Positions 18,013 through 26,386 of a stretch of DNA of 64,000 nucleotides are shown here, in pieces. Below the pieces are notes generated by a model. It saw only the letters and a list, made by a program, of their open reading frames with translations. It searched no databases and was not told where the DNA came from. Position numbers and translations under genes: made by a program. This stretch comes from an uncultured Lachnospiraceae bacterium (GTDB taxonomy: Bacteria; Bacillota; Clostridia; Lachnospirales; Lachnospiraceae), in assembly GCA_902493385.1 (NCBI GenBank), contig CABUPO010000004.1, positions 115,225-179,224 of the forward strand, written 5' to 3'. Within the stretch, counting starts at the first letter, position 1, and each line of letters begins with the position of its first letter.

Positions 18013-18852
18013 TTATGCGCGGGCTTTCTTTATTTGTCCTGCCATTCTTTTTATATCTTTGTCAGTATATATTTTCAAAATATAATATAACACAACCGCC
18101 GACCTGATTCTTCCTTTAAGATACATATATCCGTCAATTCTCTTATTATAAAAGTCAGGCGATATATGATACTCTCCCTTTATCAACGCCATAATTATTC
18201 CAAACGCCCCGAAAAGAAGTCCTGTGCTGCACGGGTCGCCCGTTCCAATTATCATTTCTGCCTTAAGCTTCTTTGGCCCGCAATGCTTTATGGCGCATAT
18301 AACCGTCTTTTTTAACGCATCTACAGCTCCTTTATTCTGCGTATCCCGAAATACATCAATAACAGGTTTAATTTTGCCATGCTTCTTATCCTTATGTTTT
18401 CTTTCAGTAAATTTTTTAAAAAAGGCTTTTGTACGCTGTATACGCGGTTGTTTATCATTACGTCCCTTTTCTTTGGTTTTATCAGGCTTATCTGTTACCG
18501 TTTTTTCTTCGGTTTCTGATTTCGGTTTAGCCTCCGGCTTTGTTTCCGGTTTGGCTTCCGGCTTTGTTTTTTTCTCTGCCTTTTTAGCTGTATTTTTCTT
18601 CTTTCTTTTTTTTCTTCCCAAAAACGGAATCCCAAATACCCTCAAAACAATTTGTTCCTCGCCCGGATATTTTACCGTCAGAGACACCAGCCCCAAAATC
18701 CATTGTACCTTTAAAGTTCCTTTTATACTATTAATATCCCCATCAGCCTGTAAATTTATTTTATATCTGACGGCAGAAAAAAGGACAAGGCACAATAAAA
18801 AAAATATAAAAGCTATGACAGCTAAAATTATTATTCCAATTATTTTCAGCAA
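18013..18852 (-). CDS. DUF2953 protein (YtfI-like), sporulation-linked
   Basis: A 279-residue protein with an N-terminal membrane helix (about 3-27), a beta region (YKINLQADG...), and a long Lys/Glu/Pro linker with near-repeats of KPEAKPETKPEA (about 85-135). The C-terminal part (CGPKKLKAEMIIGTGDPCST, GRIRSAVVLYYILKIY) identifies DUF2953. The start is TTG, immediately after the TAA of the upstream gene, with no inner ATG available, so translation is probably coupled. It is paired with the gerW gene. Confidence 0.82.
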   Translation of the reverse strand: MLKIIGIIILAVIAFIFFLLCLVLFSAVRYKINLQADGDINSIKGTLKVQWILGLVSLTVKYPGEEQIVLRVFGIPFLGRKKRKKKNTAKKAEKKTKPEAKPETKPEAKPKSETEEKTVTDKPDKTKEKGRNDKQPRIQRTKAFFKKFTERKHKDKKHGKIKPVIDVFRDTQNKGAVDALKKTVICAIKHCGPKKLKAEMIIGTGDPCSTGLLFGAFGIIMALIKGEYHISPDFYNKRIDGYMYLKGRIRSAVVLYYILKIYTDKDIKRMAGQIKKARA

Positions 18853-19188
18853 TTAATTATCACATCCCAAAGCCTGATTGCCGTAATAAGTCCTGACGTC
18901 AAACGCCCCGGTATTCTTATACACTTCAATAAGTATATCCACCGCAAGGTTAACGGCTGACTTATATGATGATGCCAGGCCGACTACATACATGGTATGC
19001 ATTTTATAATATTTAAAATACAATTCATTACACGAAATGATATCAAGCAGATTACTTTCATTCGCTGCAAACGATATGCAGTACAGAGGCATAATATGAA
19101 TCTTCCCAGATTCAGCCTCACGCCTGTATGCTGCCGGCGACTTTTTAACTTCATCATCCATATACAGGTTTCGATACCATTCTATCAT
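18853..19188 (-). CDS. Hypothetical protein (111 residues)
   Basis: I do not recognise a characterised family. The protein is cytosolic with no signal peptide; the core IHIMPLYCISFAANESNLLD and VVGLASSYKSAVNLAVDILI looks like an alpha/beta fold. An AAAGGAG site lies 6 bp before the ATG. It is 10 bp after the 445-residue gene and abuts the DUF2953 gene, so it travels with a sporulation pair. Confidence 0.75.
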   Translation of the reverse strand: MIEWYRNLYMDDEVKKSPAAYRREAESGKIHIMPLYCISFAANESNLLDIISCNELYFKYYKMHTMYVVGLASSYKSAVNLAVDILIEVYKNTGAFDVRTYYGNQALGCDN

Positions 19189-19198
19189 ATAAGCTCCT

Positions 19199-20536
19199 TT
19201 ATGGTAAAATCAATTCATTAAGCAGTTCAGATACTGCAATTAATTCTGCATCATCGCTGCATTTATATACAGAATCCTCTATATAGTCCAAAATTTCATC
19301 TGCATTATTAAAAAATACAGGCAGTCTTTCAAATGTCAGCGCCATAACAGAACGCGTAACACGCCTTCCGCATTTTGCAAAGACTTCTCTTAAGTCGATC
19401 AAAAGCTCATCTGCAACCTGATTCAGGTACTCCCCTGTAACCTTCTCAGGCTCATGCGTATCAGTCTCAGCAAATATACTGTCAGAAAACAGAAGCTTTG
19501 ATATACCAAGGGCTTTCATCCTGTCAGACTTTCCTTCCTGTTCAAGAACCTTATCATACAACGATTCCAAATGAATCCTGTTCTCATACATAGACTCAGG
19601 CGCGCCCTCAAGTCCCGAAAGATACTGACAGGCATCGTCTGCATTATCCGCAGCGCCGGTAAACGCGTCATTCAGCCCTGACAATATATTTATACAGGAA
19701 TTATATAATGTATCATTGCTTACCGCATTTTCCTTTTCATTAAGATTATACACATAAAACATATTTATAATCTTCTGATAAATCATATAAATGTCAGAAA
19801 TGTTTCTGAGGCCTTCTGACGCCGTATTAAGCTTTTCTCTGAGTATCGTATAATATCCGCTGTCTACAGAATTAAAATCAGCCTCTTCAAGCTCTTTAAG
19901 CGTATCTGCAAACTCCGTAAAATGCCTGTCCATACCCGGCGGCTCATATATCATTGCCGTTGTCCTAAGCATATAACTATACCCATCAAGCGAATCCACG
20001 TCAGATTCGCTGTAAAGATTAATGCTGTTTTTTATAAGCTCCAAATACTTTGACTTTACCATTCTTACAGGAAGCTGTCCAAGCACCGTATGAAGCCTGT
20101 CATTTATTGAAACACTGTCCTTATCTTCAAAAATATAATTCACAATATCTCTTATTAATACTTCCTTATTAATCTCTGACGCACGTTTTTCACGCTCATC
20201 TGCTTCCATTGTGCATTTTACTTCTATCCTGTTAAGCACATGCTCATATACAATAAGCCTGTCGACATAAGCGGTAACCACCTGCATTTTTTCCGTAATA
20301 AGCGCGCGCATTTCTTCAAATACAGCGTCATCCTCAGAAAGGCTCCCATTCTTTACAAGCTTCTTAATCATTTTATGAATAAATTCACACTCAGGGGAAT
20401 TATTATCCATGTATCTGTTGGCTGTACCTTCCCATATCTCATAAAGAAGATAATACTCAAGCGCAATCTCTGTAAGCGACAGCATTCTGTAGGTATCCGT
20501 CATTTTATTTTCATAATCAGCAATATCATATTTCAT
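19199..20536 (-). CDS. Hypothetical helical protein (445 residues)
   Basis: No family recognised. The sequence is acidic, almost entirely helical and lacks signal peptide or membrane segments. It is Asp/Glu- and Tyr-rich with regular heptad-like stretches, suggesting a helical bundle or scaffold. A GGTG site lies 7 bp before the ATG. It lies between the large glycosyltransferase and the 111-residue protein. Confidence 0.78.
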   Translation of the reverse strand: MKYDIADYENKMTDTYRMLSLTEIALEYYLLYEIWEGTANRYMDNNSPECEFIHKMIKKLVKNGSLSEDDAVFEEMRALITEKMQVVTAYVDRLIVYEHVLNRIEVKCTMEADEREKRASEINKEVLIRDIVNYIFEDKDSVSINDRLHTVLGQLPVRMVKSKYLELIKNSINLYSESDVDSLDGYSYMLRTTAMIYEPPGMDRHFTEFADTLKELEEADFNSVDSGYYTILREKLNTASEGLRNISDIYMIYQKIINMFYVYNLNEKENAVSNDTLYNSCINILSGLNDAFTGAADNADDACQYLSGLEGAPESMYENRIHLESLYDKVLEQEGKSDRMKALGISKLLFSDSIFAETDTHEPEKVTGEYLNQVADELLIDLREVFAKCGRRVTRSVMALTFERLPVFFNNADEILDYIEDSVYKCSDDAELIAVSELLNELILP

Positions 20537-20578
20537 TACAAATCACCTCAGTCTATAACAGGTCTGGCATGAAGCGCA

Positions 20579-23500
20579 CTAGAAAAGCAGCACCCAGCTT
20601 TTCAGCCACTTCAGGCATTTAACGTATTCTACCGTTGTAGGATACCCTGAAATCACCGGATAGAATGCAATAAACAATCCGATAACAGCCGCAGTATACA
20701 CAAATGCCGCTATCTTAAGCTTAGGCTTATTTTCCGTAATTTTATATATACTGTATCCTATCATCAATACAACAAACGGCACGCTAGGGAAATAATGATA
20801 GATAAACGTACATCTGCTTATTCCCATCCAAGGCATATACTGGGCAAGATAACCTACCGCAAGGAATAATGAAGTACGGTTTTTCTTTATAAACGTAAGG
20901 TAAAGCATATATAAGAACGCCGGTATTCCCATCCACCATACAAGCGGATTACCCATAGCGCTTATTCCCGCCTTAAGCGTATCTCCTACATCCTCAAGAT
21001 AGTACAGCATCGGTCTTTGAATAACAGGCCACTGATACCATGAAGACGAATACGGATGCGTCGAATCAAGCGTTGAATGATATGAGTACATCTGCCTTTG
21101 ATTCTCAATAACCTGTCCGATTAGATTTCTGTCGCTGCCATCCGAAAACGGTATATATGAAAGTATATAAATAATGACAGGAACGATTATAAAAGCCGCC
21201 ACACAGAAGCCAAGCGTCTTTATAGTCAGCAGACTATAGTTATTAATAACGTACTCATGCTCAATACCCTCTGTCGTTCCCTTAGGGTCTCTAAGCGCGG
21301 TCTTATATTCACCGTATCTTCTGAGCATAACTGCTGCAAATATTACTCCAAGTCCCAGGCCTGCGTATACGCCCGTCCATTTGCTCGCACAGCCAAGACC
21401 CATAAATATTCCTGAAAGCGCAAGAGGTATAAATGTCTTTTTAAGAGGCGTATCATAAAAGCTCATTTTGTAATAGCACAGCATGAAGAAATACATCAGC
21501 ATTATAAACAGGGTAACATAAACGTCTATAGTCGCTATTCTTGTCTGTGTAAAATGCATAAAATCAAATGTGAATAAAAGCGTTATAACCGATGCAAGCC
21601 ACGTCTGCTTTGTAAGCTTCTTTCCAAGCAGATACATAACAGGAACCATAATTACGCCAAATAATGTTCCCATAAATCTCCACCCAAACGGGCACATTCC
21701 AAATATAAGAATTCCTATCGCCATAATTGCCTTTCCGAGAGGCGGATGGGTCATCTCATAACAATACATGTTGTGTATCATCTCATATGCAGTTCTTGCA
21801 TGATATATCTCGTCGAAATATGTGCCGTTCATATATGTCGGCGTACCGTCAAATATATCCTGCTCGTCAAAAAGCTCCGGATAATCAGACGCATTAGCAG
21901 GCACTATAACATTGCCGTCCGTATCATATATCATAAATTCATTCACAAAAGCCTTATCGGCCTGATTATTGAATTTTGGTATGAATTTAACATATCTGCC
22001 GACAAACTCCGTATCAAGCTTATTCCAGCAGAACACGCTGCTGATTGTATAAACTCCCTGCTCGTCCTCATCCGATTTATAATTAAGCGTATTCCAGCTT
22101 GCGCCGTCCTCCGACGACTGGACAAGAAATTTCCTGTTCTCATAGCTTCCAAGAAAAGCGTATATATGGTCAACCTGACGGCTTTCACCAAAGTCAAGCA
22201 CTACTCCCTCATCAGTCGCATTAATCTCCGTCGAAGTCTCAGGAGCGCTGAAATTTCCAAGATGATAAAATGTTATGCATGTATATACAATCGTAATAAC
22301 AGATACGATAATCCAGTCCCACCTGCACCATTTTACCGGTTTCTCAGACGGCCTTATAGCAAACAGCCCTTTCTTAGGAGCAGTCTTAGCAGTCTTAGCG
22401 GTCTTATTATTAGCCGTCCAGCCTCCCGCACCCTTAGTATTACGTACGCTTGCGCCTTTTCCATTCTTTGCCATGACCTGCTTTTCACTGTTCATCTGTG
22501 CAAGCTCAAGATAAGTATACGCGCGCTCACATTTAAGCTGATTAAAATATACATAACAGAAATATACAAACGCGGCAACGTTCATTGCAGATATCATATA
22601 TATGACCGGATTGTGAAAATCATACGCATTCGCATCATAGTGGAACAATACATGATATTCGTTAAGAAACAGCGTAAGCGACAGACATCCATAAGCAATA
22701 AAGTATTGATATTTACGTTTTACCACCGCCGCAATAAGCAAAAGTGCCATTACCGGATACATATATCTTTCATGCATTCTTGCAGAAAGCATGAACACGC
22801 TCGTAACAATAAATGCTCCCGAAAGATAATACCTGCTCTCTCTTTCTTTGTTCTTAAGGCAGAAAAACGCTGATACTACAACTGTAGCAATAATAAACAG
22901 CGTACCCCAGTTCTTATATGATAAGAACATAAATATATCGTCCTGCGAGCTCCAGTTCTTACCAAGAAGCGCCCACAGATTATATGCGTTGACCGACGCA
23001 TATTCATATTGTCCGAGAGTATCCACATACTGCGGAATAACCTTCTCAAGACTGAACGGAACTGCCGCGAGCACAAGCGCTGCAATTGCACCAAGCCCGA
23101 TACCAAGCTGCGTAAACATTTTCTTCCATGAAAAATCATTAAGGAATACCTGATCAATTATTCCATATATAAGTACAGGCGTAAAAATCAGTGTCTGAGG
23201 CTTAATAAGTATACCGGCTGCAAACACAAAGTACGCAATCGGAAGCTTTTTCTCAGTAACAAAGTAACACATAAGTACAACAAATAAGGTATATACCGAA
23301 TCAACCTGTCCCCATGTTGCAGAATCAATTAAAACAGCGGGATTAAACATAAATACTGCCGAAAATAACAATGCATAAGAATGCTTCGTATATTTTACCG
23401 CAACCTTATATATAATATATCCAATTAATAAATCACATATCATAGCAGGAAGCTTAAGAAGGATAACCGCAGGCGCGGACGCAAAGCTTTCCAGCCCGCA

Positions 23501-23779
23501 AAACTTCATAATACCGCCGATAAACCACAGAATATACATGTATCCCGGCGGATAATCAGTAAACATATCAAGATAATAGAACCTGGAAATCCCCTCTTCA
23601 AATACTGATTTGGCCCACCAGTAAAAGCAGTTCATGTCAGTCTCATATCCTGTATAGCATACCGCGCATATAATATGCACTATAAACGCCGCCCCAAACA
23701 ATAAAACAAGCGACAGCAGCCTGTCACGTTTTTCTGTTTTGCTTTTAATGACCGCCGTCTTATTACTACTATTACTCAT
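20579..23779 (-). CDS. Fused double GT-C glycosyltransferase with inserted discoidin-like domain
   Basis: A 1066-residue membrane protein. The N-terminal half (about 30-430) is a multi-helix GT-C domain with an acidic loop YETDMNCFYWWAKSVFEEG and DYPPGYMYILW, and ARMHERYMYP later. A cytosolic linker (AKTAKTAPKKG, about 440-485) is followed by a beta-rich domain (about 505-640: VVLDFGESRQVDHIYAFLGS, FVGRYVKFIPKF) like an F5/8 type C domain. The C-terminal half (about 655-1066) is a PMT/GT39 domain with the acidic motif FDEIYHARTAYEM and HPPLGKAI. Protein or polyprenyl-linked sugar transfer at the outer membrane face is likely; donor and acceptor are unknown. AGGAG precedes the ATG. Confidence 0.85.
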   Translation of the reverse strand: MSNSSNKTAVIKSKTEKRDRLLSLVLLFGAAFIVHIICAVCYTGYETDMNCFYWWAKSVFEEGISRFYYLDMFTDYPPGYMYILWFIGGIMKFCGLESFASAPAVILLKLPAMICDLLIGYIIYKVAVKYTKHSYALLFSAVFMFNPAVLIDSATWGQVDSVYTLFVVLMCYFVTEKKLPIAYFVFAAGILIKPQTLIFTPVLIYGIIDQVFLNDFSWKKMFTQLGIGLGAIAALVLAAVPFSLEKVIPQYVDTLGQYEYASVNAYNLWALLGKNWSSQDDIFMFLSYKNWGTLFIIATVVVSAFFCLKNKERESRYYLSGAFIVTSVFMLSARMHERYMYPVMALLLIAAVVKRKYQYFIAYGCLSLTLFLNEYHVLFHYDANAYDFHNPVIYMISAMNVAAFVYFCYVYFNQLKCERAYTYLELAQMNSEKQVMAKNGKGASVRNTKGAGGWTANNKTAKTAKTAPKKGLFAIRPSEKPVKWCRWDWIIVSVITIVYTCITFYHLGNFSAPETSTEINATDEGVVLDFGESRQVDHIYAFLGSYENRKFLVQSSEDGASWNTLNYKSDEDEQGVYTISSVFCWNKLDTEFVGRYVKFIPKFNNQADKAFVNEFMIYDTDGNVIVPANASDYPELFDEQDIFDGTPTYMNGTYFDEIYHARTAYEMIHNMYCYEMTHPPLGKAIMAIGILIFGMCPFGWRFMGTLFGVIMVPVMYLLGKKLTKQTWLASVITLLFTFDFMHFTQTRIATIDVYVTLFIMLMYFFMLCYYKMSFYDTPLKKTFIPLALSGIFMGLGCASKWTGVYAGLGLGVIFAAVMLRRYGEYKTALRDPKGTTEGIEHEYVINNYSLLTIKTLGFCVAAFIIVPVIIYILSYIPFSDGSDRNLIGQVIENQRQMYSYHSTLDSTHPYSSSWYQWPVIQRPMLYYLEDVGDTLKAGISAMGNPLVWWMGIPAFLYMLYLTFIKKNRTSLFLAVGYLAQYMPWMGISRCTFIYHYFPSVPFVVLMIGYSIYKITENKPKLKIAAFVYTAAVIGLFIAFYPVISGYPTTVEYVKCLKWLKSWVLLF

Positions 23780-23796
23780 AAGAAAATACTCCTCTC

Positions 23797-24654
23797 TTAT
23801 CTATGCACGTGTTCGTGCGTAAATATATGATCGCTGCAATACTCATAATTGCCTTCGCATTTTGAGCAATACCTGAATTCAAGCTCAGCCCCGTCCCTTT
23901 CAGTACGTCCGCATACCGCGCATCTGTGCCGGTATATCGGCTGGATTTTTGGCGATGCCTTGCTTCTGAATTCAGCCTTTCTCTTATATGTTTTGAAAGA
24001 AGGCTTTCCATTACTCCGCGACGAAACAAAAAATATAATAAAGTTAAGCATCGATATAACAATTGCAGCAGCATGCACAATTCCCGACATAGTTCCAAGA
24101 GATAAAAGCCTGAACACATCAAGCGCCATAACCGCCACATAAAATATTCCAAGCCATTTTGCTTTAACCGGTACAATATAAAACAAAAGGAACTCCACAT
24201 TCGGAAACATAACGGCAAATGCAAGAAACAACGCCTGATTAATATACGTAAATCCGACAGGCCATACATTATGTCCGGGCGCCAGACTGAAAATCAGACC
24301 CGCAAGTATTGAAAGAATTATACCGGACAAATAATAAAGATTAAATCTGAAAGTACCCCAGGAATATTCAAGCGATGTTCCTATCGAATAATACACCCAG
24401 GTCATTATACCAAATATCAGTATGTCAAAAGGATTAAAGCCCGTAAGCTCCGGACAAAGAAGAAAAGTAACCAGCCTCCATACCTGTCCATGCGCTATGG
24501 CGCTGAAATCAAGCGACAGATATGCGTAATATATTATTGGATTAATCATGCCTATAACTGCTCCGGCAATCTCTATCCCAACAATATACTTCATCAGTCC
24601 GCGAATACAGTATTTTCCAAAACGCCTTTCTGCCTTATTAAGCAAATTCTCCAT
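23797..24654 (-). CDS. Rhomboid-like membrane protein, catalytic Ser missing, with zinc ribbon tail
   Basis: A 285-residue protein with about six membrane helices following the rhomboid layout: HGQVWRLVTFLLCPE, YYSIGTSLEYSWG, then PNVEFLLFYIVPVKAKWLG. Where active rhomboids have GxSG, this sequence reads GFTYINQALF, so the nucleophile is absent, though a His occurs in the last helix (GIVHAAA). The cytosolic tail has CAVCG...CSKCEG plus CSDH/HEHVH, a probable zinc ribbon. It is best called a pseudo-rhomboid, possibly binding membrane clients. It lies between corA and the glycosyltransferase with gaps under 20 bp. Confidence 0.75.
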   Translation of the reverse strand: MENLLNKAERRFGKYCIRGLMKYIVGIEIAGAVIGMINPIIYYAYLSLDFSAIAHGQVWRLVTFLLCPELTGFNPFDILIFGIMTWVYYSIGTSLEYSWGTFRFNLYYLSGIILSILAGLIFSLAPGHNVWPVGFTYINQALFLAFAVMFPNVEFLLFYIVPVKAKWLGIFYVAVMALDVFRLLSLGTMSGIVHAAAIVISMLNFIIFFVSSRSNGKPSFKTYKRKAEFRSKASPKIQPIYRHRCAVCGRTERDGAELEFRYCSKCEGNYEYCSDHIFTHEHVHR

Positions 24655-24673
24655 ATTATTCTCCTCATCTGAC

Positions 24674-25612
24674 TTAAAACATTTTTTTCTTAGCTAATAT
24701 AAGAGCAACTACTCCTGTAATAACCCATGTTCCAATTGAAACTACCAAAAATCCATGCTGATAATTACCAAGAGGAATATCAGCAAAATTCATTCCAAAA
24801 AAGCTGGCAATCATAGTCGGTATCGACAGCACGATAGTTATAGTTGCCAAAAACTTCATTACTATATTCAAATTATTCGATATAACTGAAGCAAAGGCGT
24901 CCATCATACCACTGAGAATCCCACTATATATATTAGCCATCTCTATAGCCTGCTTATTCTCAATAATAACATCATCAAGAAGCTCTTCGTCGTCCGGATA
25001 TTTTTTAATGCGCTCCGCTCTTACCATCTTTTCAAGCACAACCTCATTTGACCTGAGAGAGGTCGTAAAATACACAAGACTTTTCTCCAGCTCAAGAAGC
25101 TCGATAAGCTCCTGATTCTTCTGTGATATATGAAGCTTTTCTTCAATCTCTTCACTCTTGCGGTCAATATTACGAAGATACTGAAGAAACAGCGTAGCAT
25201 TCCTATACAAAATCTGCAGTATCAGCCTTGTCTTTTTAAAAGTATAAAACGACCGTATACGTCCCTGCATAAACGGAGACAATACCCCTGTCTCTTCCAG
25301 GCATACAGTTATTATAACAGAATCTGTAAGAACAATTCCAAGCGGAATTGTAACATACCTGTCTTTCTCTTCCCTGTCCTCAATCATAGGAATATCTACA
25401 AGGATTAATGTATAAGCATCTTCTATAACAAGTCTTGAACGTTCTTCCTCATCAAGAGGCGCCCTTAAATCATCTATATCTACACCGCATCTCTGCGCCA
25501 CATTTTCAAGCTCTGTCGCATCAGGTCTTGTAAGCGCTATCCAGCATCCGTCTGATATATCGTTCTCTATATTAAGTATTCCATCTTCTAAGGTTTTGAA
25601 TATCTGAATCAT
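24674..25612 (-). CDS. CorA family divalent cation transporter
   Basis: A 312-residue magnesium/cobalt channel. It has an N-terminal cytosolic alpha/beta domain, a long helix, and two C-terminal membrane helices (about 252-272 and 287-307). The selectivity motif GMN is present in SFFGMNFADIPLG. Length is typical. The ATG at 25612 is chosen because AAGGGGG lies about 9 bp before it. It is the first gene of a seven-gene run; its promoter is 25657-25685. No riboswitch-sized leader is present, as the leader is only about 40 nt. Confidence 0.92.
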   Translation of the reverse strand: MIQIFKTLEDGILNIENDISDGCWIALTRPDATELENVAQRCGVDIDDLRAPLDEEERSRLVIEDAYTLILVDIPMIEDREEKDRYVTIPLGIVLTDSVIITVCLEETGVLSPFMQGRIRSFYTFKKTRLILQILYRNATLFLQYLRNIDRKSEEIEEKLHISQKNQELIELLELEKSLVYFTTSLRSNEVVLEKMVRAERIKKYPDDEELLDDVIIENKQAIEMANIYSGILSGMMDAFASVISNNLNIVMKFLATITIVLSIPTMIASFFGMNFADIPLGNYQHGFLVVSIGTWVITGVVALILAKKKMF

Positions 25613-25656
25613 TATATGATTCCCCCTTTGCAAGAAGTGTCACCCTTCCTCGTTAC

Positions 25657-25685
25657 ATTATAAAAAGAAGCTTACGCATTGTCAA
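25657..25685 (-). promoter_or_regulatory. Consensus sigma-A promoter of the corA run
   Basis: Minus-strand TTGACA (25685-25680), exactly 17 bp, TATAAT (25662-25657): a perfect match. The spacer is the right arm of the lysM terminator stem. Confidence 0.8.
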
Positions 25686-25706
25686 CTTAAATACGTAAGC
25701 TTCTTT
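25664..25706 (-). terminator. Terminator of the LysM gene, overlapping the corA promoter
   Basis: AAAGAAGCTTACG (25664-25676) and CGTAAGCTTCTTT (25694-25706) form a perfect 13-bp stem with a 17-nt loop. On the minus strand the RNA continues TTTTTATAAT. It lies 33 bp past the LysM gene stop. Confidence 0.75.
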
Positions 25707-25738
25707 AAAGCATATTTTGCACTGCCGCCTCTGATATG

Positions 25739-26263
25739 CTATTTTTCCATCGGCAGCATAATGGTTATTCCCGGTTTAAGCAGAACATCCCTGAGCTGGT
25801 TGATTTTTATAATATCGCAGGCGTCTATGCCTGATTTATCTACAATATCCTGCATAGATTCTCCCTCTTTTACAACGTATGCATAGAATTTGTCATTGTT
25901 ATTATCGTCATTTGTGTTTATCTCAATCTGCATATCGTCATTTTGCATATCCGGACGCATATCAGGCATCATGTCAGGGCGCATGTCAGGACGCATGTCA
26001 GGGCGCATGTCAGGGCGCATATCAGGGCGCATATCCGGGCGCATATCCGGGCGCATATCCGGACGCATATCAGGCATCATATCCATATCTCCCATATTTC
26101 TTGACGGTATGCACACCTTCGTCCCTATTTCAAGATTATACACATCAACATATGGATTTGCTCTAAGTATCATAACTAATGGTACATTATACTGCCTGCT
26201 GAGAGAATATAATGTATCTCCTTGTCTTATAGTATGGATAACTCCATTACAATAATTGTGCAT
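25739..26263 (-). CDS. Double LysM protein with Met-rich RPDM tandem repeat
   Basis: A 174-residue protein. Two LysM domains flank a repeat linker: IRQGDTLYSLSRQYNV with NLEIGTKVCIPS (about 11-54), and VVKEGESMQDIVDKSGIDA with LLKPGITIMLP (about 129-172). LysM binds peptidoglycan or spore cortex glycans. Between them lie 11 four-residue units of PDM preceded by Arg or Met (about 62-105), then a short Asp/Asn stretch. There is no signal peptide, so it is not Sec-exported; a spore-envelope role like that of other clostridial LysM coat proteins is possible. Divergent from the PIG-V-like gene. Confidence 0.8.
   Translation of the reverse strand: MHNYCNGVIHTIRQGDTLYSLSRQYNVPLVMILRANPYVDVYNLEIGTKVCIPSRNMGDMDMMPDMRPDMRPDMRPDMRPDMRPDMRPDMRPDMRPDMMPDMRPDMQNDDMQIEINTNDDNNNDKFYAYVVKEGESMQDIVDKSGIDACDIIKINQLRDVLLKPGITIMLPMEK
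25947..26078 (-). repeat. Eleven 12-bp tandem repeats inside the LysM gene
   Basis: Eleven contiguous 12-bp units, each a variant of atatccgggcgc (plus strand), encoding RPDM or MPDM. In plus-strand order the first and the third to tenth units encode Arg, the second and eleventh Met. Variation is mainly synonymous. Repeat number is likely to vary between strains by slippage. Confidence 0.9.
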
Positions 26264-26386
26264 GTTTAATATAAACCTCTTTTTTTAATACATTCTATGT
26301 AATATTTCTTCAAAATGTGTTATACTGTCTTTGTTTTGTTGCAATTTGCTACAGACATATAAATCAGGATGTTGGGAGAATATAAT

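Noticed and set aside
21746..22873. 375-codon open frame on the plus strand opposite the large glycosyltransferase
   Set aside because: It is antisense to a well-supported membrane-protein gene, has no ribosome site and reads as low-complexity Ile/Arg/His-rich sequence.
25586..25656. Magnesium riboswitch before corA
   Set aside because: The leader between promoter and start is only about 40 nt, too short for a known Mg riboswitch.
25947..26078. Tandem 12-bp repeats considered as a CRISPR-like array or satellite
   Set aside because: Units are contiguous without spacers, keep one reading frame and encode RPDM/MPDM in a LysM protein; the plus-strand translation is a mirror frame.
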